Positions 50,714-63,512 of a stretch of DNA of 64,000 bases are shown piece by piece (position 1 is the first letter of the stretch; every line of letters begins with the position of its first letter). This DNA comes from Paragordius varius (Eukaryota; Nematomorpha): NCBI GenBank assembly GCA_964247055.1, contig OZ176052.1, positions 5,766,001-5,830,000 on the forward strand, given 5' to 3'. The notes beneath the pieces were generated by a model. It was given only the letters and a program-made list of their open reading frames with translations, ran no database searches and was not told where the DNA came from. The translations under genes and the position numbers were made by a program.

Positions 50714-50995
50714 CAAAAACTAAAATTATACGGACAAAACGTAAAAATATAAAGACGAATATTTTTTTTCTAAAAGACAACCATTTTTAAATCTAGATTT
50801 ATACAATATAACTCATAAATGGAGTGTGAAATAGAGATATTTGATACTAACACAATTAATTCTATATTTTACAATTGTAATTTAATAACTTATATGAGAA
50901 AAATTAAGGTTTTGAAAAGTATGGGTGTCTTTTAGAAAAAAATATTTTTGTCTTTATATTTTTACGTTTTGTCCGTATAATTTGAATTTTTACTG
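50714..50995. mobile_element. MITE family A, copy 4
   Basis: 282 bp, TA on both sides (50712-50713 and 50996-50997), with ends containing ATTATACGGACAAAACG and its inverse. It lies downstream of STIL and matches the intronic copies at 441 and 2399 over its full length. Confidence 0.85.
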
Positions 50996-51448
50996 TAATA
51001 ATAAATATATGGTAAGATGTAAGTTGCTTCGATATGTGTTTTTTTTTTCTTTACTAAATTTTTGTTAATTTATTTTAAAAAAACTTTGACGCTATTAAAT
51101 AATTTGCAAACACGTATTTCATATAAACATCGGAATTGGTAATTAATTTTTTAACTCATGGCTTCTAACATTGGACGTCTGGATACAATAACATTATCCT
51201 AAATCATAAAAAATCAAATATTGCATATTATTAGCTGGTACAATTGTAATAAAATTGGTAGTTACTTTTTAACATGGGCGTTTTTTTATAAATTATTTTA
51301 ATTTTTAATATGCATGAACAAACAATACGAATATCGAAGGTATAAAAGAAATGTAATGACTTCCAATTATTTTAATTAAATTTAAAAAAAAATTAGGAGC
51401 ATAAAAAATATTCTGTTTGGTAACATTCTAGAAATATTAACTACGCCT

Positions 51449-51661
51449 TTAAATCGACTTATATACGGTCTTAAGATGCGTATTACGTAAATGAAATTTG
51501 CGTAAAGAAGAATTACAACATTCGAGACTCGCTGCTACCTTGGATTCCTGTAAATTTGGATTATAATAAGTAAAATTTGGTTTACAAACACAATGATCTT
51601 TAAAGCTGTCTTTGTACCTTTTGGTGACTAGATAGGTTATACACTGGGCTTTCAGAGTTCG
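51449..51661 (-). CDS. Unidentified terminal coding exon
   Basis: The minus strand after an acceptor (CCAAATTAG) stays open for 70 codons and ends TAA. It contains TLKAQCITYLVTKRYKDSF, then DHCVCKPNFTYYNP, ASLECCNSSLRKFHLRN and KTVYKSI. Five cysteines, high charge and a GC content above the surroundings suggest real coding. Entry is in phase 0. No upstream exon was recognised between 51670 and 54434, where repeats F and E lie. I do not recognise the family. Confidence 0.45.
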   Translation of the reverse strand, partial: RTLKAQCITYLVTKRYKDSFKDHCVCKPNFTYYNPNLQESKVAASLECCNSSLRKFHLRNTHLKTVYKSI

Positions 51662-52242
51662 CTAATTTGGGAATCAAACGCTATATTTGAATAATAAATG
51701 GAGAAAATGACAATCGGCCAAACAGCTGGTTAAAAAATTTAGTAAACGCCTCAGTTTTATCAAATTAATAATATTAGAAAAGTAGAACCAAACATAACTC
51801 CAATAATTTTCAATTTTTACAAAAAGTGGTTATATCGTCACATTTTAAATTTATCGCAAAAAATTTTTTAGATAAAATTTTAACCATATAAAATTGGTAT
51901 TCCGATACTTTGTGGTAATAAAATAAAAATTTACACCTCATCGATGATTAAATTGGTTAATTTTTTGAATCAACATAAGGTTAATTATGGTTTATTTGAC
52001 TTTTTATGTTTAACAAACATAATAATTTGCTTATTGTGATTTTAGGCACGTATGATTTTTAACAATTTACACATGTAGATACGTCATCTTGAAAACCGTA
52101 ACCTAGTTTAATGGAGTTAATTTAGGTTGTTTAAAATTATGTTTGCAATCTAATTTAAATGTTTAAAAGTTTTAGGCTAAATAGCGATAATCAGATAATT
52201 GGCCCATTCTGTTTTCCTGAATTCATTTTTCTTACTCCTTAA

Positions 52243-53376
52243 CACTTTAGCACGGTGCGCAGCAAAAAATAAATGTAAATAAACATATATCATTTGATAG
52301 CTAAAAGCTTCAGATGATTATTGAAATAATACATGCGGTTAAAATACTAGAAAAAAAGATATTTTATATTAGCCAAAATTAATAAATCGCATTTTTTTGC
52401 ACATTAGGTTAAATAAAATTATAGATGAAAATGCGTAAACTAAATTTTATTTGTTTAAATATAGCATACAGATAATTTTAAAGGCATAATATTATCACCA
52501 AAGATTTTATATTTTTTTCAGACGGTCCCAGAATTTCAAGAATATAAGAAAAATCGCATTTTGCTGTCAAAATTAAATCATAAAAACTCGTAAATATGCG
52601 GCAAAAGATTTTAATTTTTATTAAAACAATCATCAATTAATTTTCCCAATATATCGCCTTCAAAAAAATTTAAGCCTTATATAAAAAAGAAATTTCTTCT
52701 ATAATTTGCGTCAAAGCGGAAGCTGCGTATAATTATTACAAAACATTCAATAATTATATTTATGAATACATTTTCCATACGATTCGATGCAGAAAAAAAG
52801 ATATTTATCCCAGATGTTTGATTTGGGGATTTTTATACCCCAAAGCCGGAATTAAAAGTCAATGGCGCCAAAAATATTTAATCGGGTAAAAAAATTCCCT
52901 TATTGTGGGATGATAGATCTTTTTTCTGCATGGAATAATATGGAAAAGTGCTTATCGAATATATTTCTTAATTATGTAAGGCTTAAGTTTTTTTACGATG
53001 GGTTCTATATATATAGTTAATATATAATTGTTTTAATCAAAATTGAAATATTATACCGGATATTAACTAGAAGTTCCGATTCAAATTTGACCCAAACATG
53101 CGATTTTTAGCTTATATTCTTGAAAATATTTCAAGACCCTCCGAAAAAATGTAAAATCTTTGTTGATAATATTTTGCGTTTAGAATAATTCTTATACTAT
53201 ATTAAAACAAATAAAATTTGGTTGTCACGTTTTCATCTATTGTATTTAATTTTATTTGACCCAATATGAGATGAAAATGCAATTTTTTAATTATGGCAAA
53301 TACCAGAAAAATATAAAACTATTTTTCTATTATTTTAACCCTATATATCATTTTGATATTCATTATCCTGAAGCTT
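52243..53376. mobile_element. Long inverted-repeat element F (possibly piggyBac-like)
   Basis: Follows TTAA at 52239-52242 and starts CACTTTAGCACGG. The left arm from about 52300 (GCTAAAAGCTTCAG...TTAAAATACTAGAAAAA) is the reverse complement of the right arm ending at 53376 (CTGAAGCTTTTAA). The centre (52740-52980) is also imperfectly palindromic. Sequence after the adjacent family E element (about 53955-54015) resembles the missing outer end, so E may have inserted within F. Confidence 0.55.
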
Positions 53377-53380
53377 TTAA

Positions 53381-53950
53381 CACTTCGATTTAAATTGGGG
53401 TATCTAAATACCCCAGACAAAATTTAAGTTAGGATTTTTTAAAAACTACTGGAGGAAACGGTCCTAATTTAAATTTATGCGTCTATCTTAATAAAAATTT
53501 TATAAATATGGCAATATTTCCAACTAAAATTTTGTTTCGATAAAAAAGTTCCATCTCAACATATTTCGACGCCATTTTTATTTTACAAAATTTTTGCAAA
53601 ATATCGTTTTTGTTAGGTTTTAAGGGTAAAATTAAAGCTAATTTTTTATTTAAATTACATCCTACATTGACAGAAATAAAAAAGCGGTTTTTTTTGTATT
53701 ATTTTCCAATTTTACCAGTGCACACATGTCACGTTGAACAAATTTTTACATTTCGGTTTTAGCTTAAAATAAGTAATATCAATAAATATTTTTATATATT
53801 TCGGTTTATTAATGTTATATAAGTGCACAATTTTGCCATGGTTTTGATTCCTTCCATATTTTTTAAGGGATTTAATTTTAAACAGGGCTGGGGTATTTAA
53901 CTACCCCAATTTGAATCGAAGGACTAAAATAAATGTGATGTATCCAAGTG
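53381..53950. mobile_element. MITE family E, copy 2, flanked by TTAA
   Basis: 570 bp, starting CACTTCGATTTAAATTGGGG and ending TACCCCA...TATCCAAGTG, with TTAA directly on both sides (53377-53380 and 53951-53954). TTAA duplications are the hallmark of piggyBac. Copies at 36601 and 62755 share ends and core. Confidence 0.8.
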
Positions 53951-54434
53951 TTAACTCGAATGAAAGATGTTTGATTCATTAAACTTTATTTTTCGATCCC
54001 CATTTTCGCGCAACAGTATAGGAAGGGAACATCTATTCCAACTAAAAACTTGAATTTTAGGATCACTTTAAATTCAAAAATATGCATTTTACATAGCTTT
54101 ACAATACGAAAAATTAAATTATATACAATCCACAAACATCTTTCCTATAATTTACTAAAGTTTAATTCCTGATTCTACGATATTTTTATATTTGTATAAT
54201 ATTAAAAATATGTAACTTGTACAAATTACCAACTTTTTTAATTGGTTGTTAGAAGATAAATAATTTGTCTTTTGTGTGGTCTGTGTCTAAAATTAAAATA
54301 AACTATTTAATTATTTGATTTCCCAAACGCATATTTGAAGGTTTATCTTAACATATATATGGAATCTATCTTAACTATCGATATAAACGAAATAAAATAA
54401 GCAACAATAATTTATGAATAAAAATAATTTTTTA

Positions 54435-54941
54435 TTAGTTTTTTGGGAAATATTTTGGACCTGACTTCTTTTCATCCACTGTTCCACCCAGATCCAAGGG
54501 TACAGTTAGATCTGTATTACTTTTAGTGCCATACACTCCATAACTTTTTTCAATTTTATATTGTCTGTCAAATTTTTCGTTTACACAATCAAAAAGTTTA
54601 GCCGAATATTTAAAACCAACTTCGCAAATTTTATCGATTACCCTATCGCAATTATCTTCATTGGTACAAATAGGGGCAATTCCTTTATCTATAATAATAA
54701 AACAAGATAAAAAAAGTAAATTTTGCCGATTTTTCGCAGGGGGCGAAATAAACCAATTGAGTTCAATTTATGGGAAAACATTTTATGGAAAATAGATGAC
54801 ATCAAAAATTAATGTAAACCTAATCATATATACACACTTAAGCTATTTTTTCATACCGATTGGCATCATTGGAACCAGACATGGAAGCATTAGAATGATA
54901 ATTATAGGACAGTGTTTAAAAAAACTTATCAGAAGATTCAT
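54435..54941 (-). CDS. Small secreted four-cysteine protein, paralog 1 (unknown family)
   Basis: Exon 1 (54941-54857) encodes a typical signal peptide (MNLLISFFKHCPIIIILMLP). Exon 2 (54688-54435) continues in phase 1: APICTNEDNCDRVIDKICE, then LFDC, YKIEKSYGVYGT and LTVPLD, and ends TAA. The total is 112 residues. Cysteine spacing in the mature part is C-x5-C-x7-C-x12-C, identical to the paralog at 56270. The intron is 168 nt. A conserved upstream block near 55030-55130, shared with the paralog, may hold the promoter. I recognise no known family; a secreted ligand, inhibitor or effector are all possible. Confidence 0.7.
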
Positions 54942-56269
54942 AATTTTGTGAAAGAATGGAAAATGGACGAAATATAATTTATGCGTTACTTATTTTTTAA
55001 CATAAAAGTCATTTACATGACGAATTTGTAATAAACAACCAACCATTTTGACATAAAATTTAAATTTTTTACCTGTACTTTTTATGTTCACAAAAGACAT
55101 CGACTCATCTTATCTAGTGTTTGTGTAAAAATATTAAGCGAGATTCTTAACATATTTGTGGAAAAGTATTTCCAAAAAATGGATATGAATATTATATGTT
55201 ATGATTTTATACCGATATATATTTAAAGCTATTATAGTATTAAAAGTTTTTTAAAAAGGAATTGATTTAGTTATATTAAGTCATAATTTTTTGAGAATGA
55301 GCTAAAATCTGATAAAATATATATAAATAAATAAATAAATCTCATAGCAAACACACATCTTATTTAGTTACATAACAATTGTTTTTCAATTCTATCGGAA
55401 TCACCACATTGCCTGAATTTTTTACCGACCTGGGTGCGATTCGCTATTCATAAACTTATCTTTATTCAACAGATTTTGGTTAGGAAATATTCCATTCTTT
55501 TGGTTATATACTGTTTGGATAATTATTAATTAAGAAAATGAAAAATTATTTTTTTACAAAAATTTAACCTCAAATTAATATTAAAAACCATATTTTTACA
55601 TTTTATGAGATAATTTAATACAAAATCAAATTATAAATGAACTTTAATTTAACAAACCGATTTTTCAATAATTTTCATTATTTTTACCGATAAAATTAAG
55701 GCGTTAAATATCAACGTAGATAGATACGCAGCTTTGTTCTAAAAAATTTTTCGGATATAGTATCAACAGTCGATGGCCATAGGTTCCTTGACTTATTTAT
55801 ATGATATCAGCAAATTTTAAGCACAATCATAATCGTAAAATGCAATAGTTGAAGATAAGCTAAAAAGTTTGCATTGTAGTGGATATATTTAGGTTCCATA
55901 TTAATTCCTGGAAAACAATTAAAATTTATATTTAGTATGGGTCAAAAAATATCAAATTTTCGATATATATTTAAAAAAATTGAGAAATACTCAGTCATCG
56001 GAAGAGTATTTTTCTATAGGGTTCATATATAAGAGATTTTTTGAAAAAAAAGTTTTTAGCTCAATGCCATACACTATAACCGAATTCGCGCAAATATTTT
56101 GTGTTCATCATCCAGCATCAATCTTGCGTTTATATCGTATAATTTAATTATTTTTTTCATAATCATAGTAGGATAGTTGGTAGAAATTACAACGGTTTAA
56201 AAACTATAATCCAGCTCAATACGCAATCGTTATTTCGGATAATCAAAAAAGAAAAAAGATAATATACAT

Positions 56270-57049
56270 TTATTTTGTGTTAGGAAATATGTTTAAACTC
56301 AAATTTAACTTATTTTGATCCAATATCCCCATCGTTCTTTGATCTAATGGTATAATTTGATCAGAATTAGTAATATTAGTGCCATCTACTCCATAATTTT
56401 TTTCTATTTGATATTCGGTGTCATATTTCCTGTCCATACAATCGAATAATATTGCCGGATATTCAGCAATATCTTCGCATTTTTCACTTATTACCCTATA
56501 ACAATTATCTCGAGTGGTACAAATGGGGGCATTAGCTATAAAAAAATAAATATCTAGATTAAAGATGTCAAATACGCTGCCCCTCAAAATATTTATGCAG
56601 CCTGTTGGACATATTATGAAACGAATCAAAAAATTGAAAATTGAAAAATTGTTAATCATAATTTATGCTAAGTATAATTGTTATATTTTAATAAAGTTTT
56701 CTGACGTATGTTCTTTCCAAATTTTGGCAATGAACTAGCAAAAATTATTAAAATAAATAATGGTTATATTAGTTCGTAAATATTAATAAAGTTTGCGGCC
56801 CGTCGTATTTATCCATTTGTGTTGGCCACCCCTGATCTAGATTCTAGCCAGAATGATATAGAATGTTAGTTAGAGCATCACTGATTAATTTAAAAACTAG
56901 GTGGAAAATTTTTTTCTTTTTGATATCTAAAAAATATTTTTGTTTAGTAACATCTTGATATACCGATTGGCTTTTGAATCATACATGGAAGCATTAATGT
57001 TAGAATAAAGATGGAATAAAGTTTGAATAGATATAAAGGAAAATTCATT
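56270..57049 (-). CDS. Small four-cysteine protein, paralog 2 (unknown family, 5' end uncertain)
   Basis: Exon 2 (56535-56270) reads APICTTRDNCYRVISEKCE, then LFDC, YQIEKNYGVDGT and IIPLD, and ends TAA; the spacing C-x5-C-x7-C-x12-C matches paralog 1. A sequence homologous to the signal-peptide exon lies at 57049-56964 (MNFPLYLFKLYSIFIL) and keeps the donor. An inserted stretch shifts its frame, so it no longer joins exon 2 in phase. The other possibility is an unspliced start at 56659 with its own hydrophobic N-terminus (MINNFSIFNFLIRFII). Either the 5' end was remodelled or this copy is decaying. Confidence 0.5.
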
Positions 57050-57259
57050 TTTATTAATAAAAATGTAAATGATGACAAAAAAACTGTGTGCTATTTTTTG
57101 TACATATATGTAATTTTAATGTAACTGACTTGCAATAATAAACAACCAACCATTTCGACAAAAAAATTTAAATATTTTATCTGTACTTTTTGTGTGTTTT
57201 CGTACAAAAGCCATCGACTTACCTTATATCTCTATTGTTTGTGTAAAAATATTAAAACC

Positions 57260-59801
57260 AATCTTATATTTAATTCGAAATTTGTTTATGTGAATGTTTT
57301 TTTATACCTTGTTAAATTTAGTAAGGTTATTAATTTTATGCATGATACTCATAGATAAAAATTCAGAAATTATAAACTGGAATTAATTAGTGGTATAATT
57401 TTTACATATATATATATATAATACAAATAAAACCCGTTATAAATTGTAAAAAACATTATTTCGTATTTTAAAACAAAATTTGCACAAATTCGATTTATTC
57501 CGCTAACGAAATCTCAAAAGAATTTATTTTGATAAGTTTTGGTTGCTGCATTCCTAATATAAATATTTAATTACACTGTCTATATAATCCCATGTCTAAA
57601 CATATATATACGCATATATGCCCTAAGATTTTATATACTTTTTTATATTGTCAAAGCACAATGATTGAATGAATACACTATAGTTAAATTCCAAATTCAT
57701 ATATGGTATATTTTAAGAGAGATATTGACTATAGATATAGGACCTGATATTTGTTAGTTAATTAAACAGAACGACCAAAGAAAATCAGTTGTTTCTGCTA
57801 TTTATATTGTGTATATGGTTTATCGTTAGCATTTTGAATGCTTTTCAAATCCTTTTTGTTCTCGCCCCCATAATGCATTAAATATATTTAGATTTAAAAT
57901 GTTCTTTTAGCCTCTATAAATCGAGAGACAACTTTTTAAAATTTAAATCATTTACAAGTACAACCTGAAATATTAACCCATTAACCTTTGCATTATATTA
58001 AGCATAAAAAATTTAGCTAGCAATATTATACAAATAAAATTTTGAGTCTGAAAATGAAATACTTCGAAATCAAATAAAAATTTGTATCCTTAGTTCTTAT
58101 ATATTATTATTTTAATTTCCAATCTGTAATAATCACATAGGATATATTGTGGTATATTATGCTATTTTAGCTATTTTTAGACTGCACTAATTTATGTGTG
58201 TGACAAAAATATTATTATTAACTTAAAACAAATGGAAATTGCAGCTAAAATTTGATTGTGAAACATTTGCTCGCTTGATATTATGAGAGAAAAGCAATAT
58301 GCTTTTAAAGGATTGCCTTGACTGGCATATGGCCGACAATCCGGCCCCACACTTATTACTCAATACTTGATTCATCCATTTTTAGAACTTTTACTTAACA
58401 AAAACCATACTCAAACAAATCCATACAGTTAAAATTACCAAAATATACACATTTTTTTTATCAAAAGATAAGATTATAAAATTAATCCTTTTACAGGTTT
58501 AACAATTGAAACCCTAATTAAACATAGGCCTATCTGTGCGGGGAGTGAACGATTGGTTTAACTTTTTATCCGTAAGCTAAGCTACTTACCCTAAAAATTA
58601 TCTTAGGTCCCTTACTGGCCCGATTCCAAAAAAATTGATAGGCCGCAAAAAATAGTTATCTTGTCTCAAGGGCGATGCACCATATACTACCACTAAATTC
58701 ATAGTTGCATGACATATTTCTGGATATTTACACCCAAAATATGTAAATCAAAGTATTTAATAAATAATTAATAATCATATAAAAATCCTTTTAGGGCCGC
58801 GGTTTGCCCTGTGCTCTAGACTGTGGGGTTTCCGCAGAAATTATATTCCTACAAAAACTCGCTTGAACTGCCTTTTGATATTTTGTTTTTTATTATATAC
58901 TTTTTCTTACCTAAATATATCCAAAATACATTATTTATTCTAAAATTAAATCTTTACAATTGTTATAAATATATATTCACAGTAAAAATTGTAATTTTTC
59001 AACAAAAAAATATTAATTAGACAAGGGTTAAAGATAGGGAATAGAGATGTATATTGTTAATACACTTAATCTTATAATTCAAGTTTGTATTATGGCAAAA
59101 ATCAACGTTTAAAAATGCATAGCGGGTTTTTGGAAAAAAAATGTCTTTAAGTTTTTCGTTTAAACTCTCTAAAACCCTTTACTGTAAAAGTGTAAGCAGA
59201 TAAAAACAATATTTTCGGAGCTAAAATAGTTAAAGTTCCAACAAGAAATTTTTAAAATTGATTTTAGGTTCCAACATTTTAAGACTTATCTTGGTCCAAA
59301 AATTCATCATTCAAGGTTTTAGGGATTTTAATTTTCCGCTTTAATTAATTAACTAAGTACGTCTCATCTCAAAAATATCCGTTAAAATTGCAAAAAACAT
59401 ATAGGGGGTGGAAAAATCGCATTACTAAAAATTGATCACATTCAAAAACCGCATTTGCTGAGTTTTTCATAGGTTTGACTGCAATCCTGTGTATATATCA
59501 AAATATTACTGATTAGAAACTATAAACTCCTTCAATTAATCAGTGTTTTTGAAATATTTTTATATCTGATAACCAAAAAAATTAATTATTGTAAAAAAGG
59601 ATATTCACATATCTCTTTTTATATTAAGATATATAACATATTGATTTGAAAAATCAATCTTAAAATCAATCAAAATAAAATAAATTAAAATATATTGAAA
59701 AAATAATTTTGATAAATTTTAAATTTCCTATTGCATCTCTTAAGATATTTTTGGCAATAAGCTTTTTTAAATAAAATATGCATTTTTTTTATAACTTAAA
59801 G
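57260..59801. other. Gene-poor stretch
   Basis: AT-rich sequence with no exon I can support. A GC-rich patch at 58320-58370 (GGCCGACAATCCGGCCCC) and another at 58590-58840 look like remnants of hAT-type MITEs. Confidence 0.4.
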
Positions 59802-59913
59802 AGCCAAAGGAAAAAATTTAAGAAATTTGATACAATTTCGGCAAACTTGACGGCACTTACGGAAGCGCAAACTGTGGTTATATCGAAAAATCAAAAATTG
59901 ATTGCAGTAGATT

Positions 59914-59945
<32 letters not shown>

Positions 59946-60355
59946 GTATGTAAGTATTTTATTTCAAATTGATTACACTGCTCAACAAGGTTTCGCACCT
60001 CGCCATTTTTTGCATTTTCTGTTACCTAATGGAATGGAAAGGCCAAAACAAAAAAAATCGAGGTCGCCAATAGGATTTTTTTAAAATTTAATTTTAAATT
60101 TTGTATTTCTGAAAAAACAATTATTCCGCGTGTTTTATTTAAATATTTAAACAAGCAAATCGATACAAGTGGTATTCCAAAGCCAGGTTTTTCATTATAA
60201 TTTTAGAACCAAAATGCAAAAATGATCCAAATAGACCATCCCCAGTATACGATACCAGAGAAGATTTTTCATTAACGGACTCTGCAGAAAATGTTATTGA
60301 TGATCCATATAATAAAGCTTTATTAAATGCCGTCAATCCTTATATTAAATTATAA
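59802..60355 (+). CDS. Possible two-exon gene fragment, unidentified
   Basis: Exon 59802-59906 is bord by an acceptor and GCA/GTAGAT donor and reads TISANLTALTEAQTVVISKN (phase 0). After an acceptor at 60206 a frame is open for 48 codons to TAA at 60353, reading NDPNRPSPVYDTREDFSLTD and ALLNAVNPYIKL. The two do not join in that frame: the phase-0 continuation of the first exon would instead use the shorter frame ending after IPEKIFH. Either the splice site is different or an exon is missing. No family recognised. Confidence 0.35.
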
Positions 60356-60580
60356 ACTGCCCAAAATGCTGAAGGTTTGTTATCTCTCTTGCACGAGAAA
60401 TACGCCTTATCGAGCGGGCTTGTAATTCGACATAGAAATAGACAATAAAGAAATAAATATCATTTATAAAATATATTAATTACAAATTTTATGTATTAAA
60501 TAAAGGAGAATACGAAACTTAAAGAATATAGAATTAAAATAAAATGTTAAGAGCCAAAGAGTATTGAAAATCAAAAATAT

Positions 60581-60777
60581 TTAAAATCTAAAAGGGCTAA
60601 TGTATGGTGTGGCGTTATAGATCCGGGCGGCTTGCACAAGCTCGGCAAAAAATCCCCCAAGCAATCCTATAACTATGCCAGATATGGCAAAGGGTAAATA
60701 AGGTGATCGTAAAGCCCAAGAGGAGAGACCAGATAATATAACGTAGTTAATTTCAATAAAATCCAGGGAATCAAAAG
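60581..60777 (-). CDS. Last exon of an unidentified membrane protein
   Basis: After an acceptor (TTAACTTAAG) the minus strand is open for 64 codons and ends TAA. It reads FIEINYVILSGLSSWALRS, then PYLPFAISGIVIGLLGGFFA and ELVQAARIYNATPYISPF. Two hydrophobic helices separated by a short loop, with a soluble C-terminal tail, suggest a small multi-spanning membrane protein. Composition and the clean frame support coding. Upstream exons should lie above 60777, but I could not find them. It is convergent with the fragment at 59802-60355. Confidence 0.55.
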
Positions 60778-61895
60778 CTTAAGTTAATTATTTTCCCCTT
60801 ATTTGCAGTTAAATCCAAAAATTTAATTGTCAGCTTTGAGAATGAAGATTAGTGTTCACATTTTCAAAATATTTTTTATAGTGTGCCATAAAGGCCCTTA
60901 AATTTTTATTAATTTTGAGCTATATCATAAATACATTATAGGTTTTATTACATAAATCACTGGCAAGAAAACTAATCTAAAATATAATAAAGTTTTCCGC
61001 AAGGATTTACTCCTAAATTTTTCGATATGGAAGATGGAATCGATGAAACCACTAAAAATGATTTTTAACCAGTTTTATTATTTTGAGCCGAACGATTTTT
61101 AATTTTGCCTTACAAGTTGGAATTTTTTCATAAATTTTATTGGATTTTTTTCCTCTTAGCTTTTATGGTAATATTGTGTAATCGTGATCCCAAATAAGGT
61201 AAACCTATCAATTCGCATATTAGCTGATACTTTCCAAAAATTATACGAGTACTTAATAAAACTTGAAATGTACTGTAGCCAAAAAATTGAATATTGATTT
61301 ATAATAAAACTTGATGTGGTATAAAAATAATGAAATATTTTGCATAAATTACCATTCATTTCCAATCATTTTTATATAAGGAAGACTGATAACCATTATG
61401 ACATGATTAATATATGTATAGTATATTTTATTCTAAAAATTTTGTTATTTAGTTATATGAATATTATTCTTTTCCCCTTATCTTGATTAATTTCTTTTTG
61501 GTTTGGAAAAAAAATGAAAAAATTCAAAATTCCGAGATCGCATGCAAAACAATGCAAATTATTATGTATGCTATTGCCAATAAGTAAATTATGATATAAG
61601 AATCAAAAAATAAAATCAACTCTTGTGTTTATATGGATGTCATTTTCACAGATTAGAAAAATTATATGCTGAATGAAAGAAATAACATTTAAATATTGGG
61701 AATTTCGTTATTGGAAAAGTTTTTCGTTTGACATTGTGTCCAGTTTATTTACGTATGAATAAAGTAATCTTGATCAACTGATTTAACATATTTTTATTTT
61801 AAAGCGTAGTAAGCCATCTTACGTTTTTATGACATTTATTTTGAAATAATGTCCCTTTTTGGCTAACCCTTGTTAGGTGGTATTTTTCCATATTG

Positions 61896-62003
61896 ATGAT
61901 TATGGATAATGTTGATGTAAAAAATATAATAAATGGTGCAATTGTTACGTTTAATAAGCGGAGCCAAATACTAACAAACGACGTTTGTGGTATTAGCGTA
62001 AAG
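61896..62003 (+). CDS. Possible first coding exon of an unidentified gene
   Basis: ATG at 61896 opens 36 codons ending at a strong donor (GTAAAG, then GTTAGT). It reads MIMDNVDVKNIINGAIVTFN then KRSQILTNDVCGISVK. The surroundings are much more AT-rich. The next exon was not identified; the frame at 63513-63643 does not join it in phase. Not recognised. Confidence 0.4.
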
Positions 62004-62754
62004 GTTAGTATGTGACTTTATCAGGGTTAACCTTTGTAAAATTTGATCTCAATTGTTGTGTCGCATATCATTTTTAATTAGATTTTTTTAGTTTAAGCAA
62101 ATATTGTTTTAAAGCAATTTTCAAGTAAATAAACATATAGGCCTAAAAGTATTTTTTATTCATCTGTATATGTGTAGAGCGTGATTTAATCATTTTCGAA
62201 CAAACCCCTTAGTTCCTCCTCCCTAAATGGTATTACAAATATTTGTTTTAAGCAATCCTACATAAAGCGTGTTGGCTCATCGAATTCAAAGAGAACGATT
62301 CCTTTATAAATGTGTCTATACTTGGCCATTTTTTTGAATTAACCCGTTGGTTCGGTCCCATCCCATGAAATGGGGTCTCTAAACAATCGATTTCAACCAA
62401 TTTTGCGGAAATCATGTTAGCCTTTTCAAATTTAATAATAAATTTTTTTATTTTAATAATGCGTCTAGAGTATTGAGACTTTTATAATTTTCCTTTCAGT
62501 TTAAATCCACTTCGTAGAAACTTATGAATCCAGACACAGAGCCAATTTTAAAAATCAAAAGTTTATTATAATTTGGTGTCATATATAAAGTTAACAGTAA
62601 CGATAGCTATTATAGGCCATTTCGGTTTTCAAATGGATAGAAGGGAATTTAATTTACATTTGTCTGTTGCCATGTATTAGATTTTTCATTTTGTTAGTTA
62701 AATATTTATGAGCACTGTATTTTTTACTTCACAATTTTCAAATATGTAATTTAA

Positions 62755-63295
62755 ATTTGGATGCAACATATTCATTTTAGTCCTTCGATTTGGGGTAGTT
62801 AAATACCCGTAAATTCCTTGAAAAATATGGAAGAGATCAAAACCATGACAAAATGTTGCACTTATATAACATTAATAAACCGAAATTTATAAAAAAATTT
62901 AAAAAATACTTGATATTACTTGTGTTAAGCTAAAACCGAAAGGTAAAAGTTTAGTCAACGTGACATGTGTGAAATGCTAAAATTGAAAAATAATACAAAA
63001 TAAACCGCTTTTTATATTTCTATCAATGTTAGATGTAATTAATAAAAAATTAGCTTTATTTTAACCCTTAATAAATGAAGACGATATTTTCCAAAAGTTT
63101 TGTAAAATAAAAATGGCGTCGAAGTAGTTTGACATGACACTTTTTTTTCAAAACAAAATTTTATTTAGATATTTTGGCATGTTTATTTAATTTTTATTAG
63201 GATAGAAGCACATATTGGGACCGTTTCCTTTAGTAGCGTTTTCAAAATCTTAACTCAAATTTAGTCTGGGAGATATCCCAATTTGAATCGAAGTG
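62755..63295. mobile_element. MITE family E, copy 3, flanked by TTAA
   Basis: TTAA at 62751-62754 and 63296-63299. It has the same landmarks as the other copies: ATTTTAGTCCTTCGATT near the left end, AAATGGCGTCGAAGTAGTTT in the core and AATTTGAATCGAAGTG at the right end. Confidence 0.75.
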
Positions 63296-63512
63296 TTAAT
63301 AGTAAGAATCTCATACATGGCAGCTAAGTATATTAATCCCCTGTTAGCCATTTTAAATACTGGAATATATCATAGCTCTCGTTACAGTATATTGATTTTT
63401 GGTTAAATACATATTAATATTCCAGTTTTTTTTAGCGAATTAACAAAAATGTTTATAAAAATTTTGGTAAAAAAAATTTAATTTTTTATTTTTTAATATT
63501 TATTTTTTTAGG

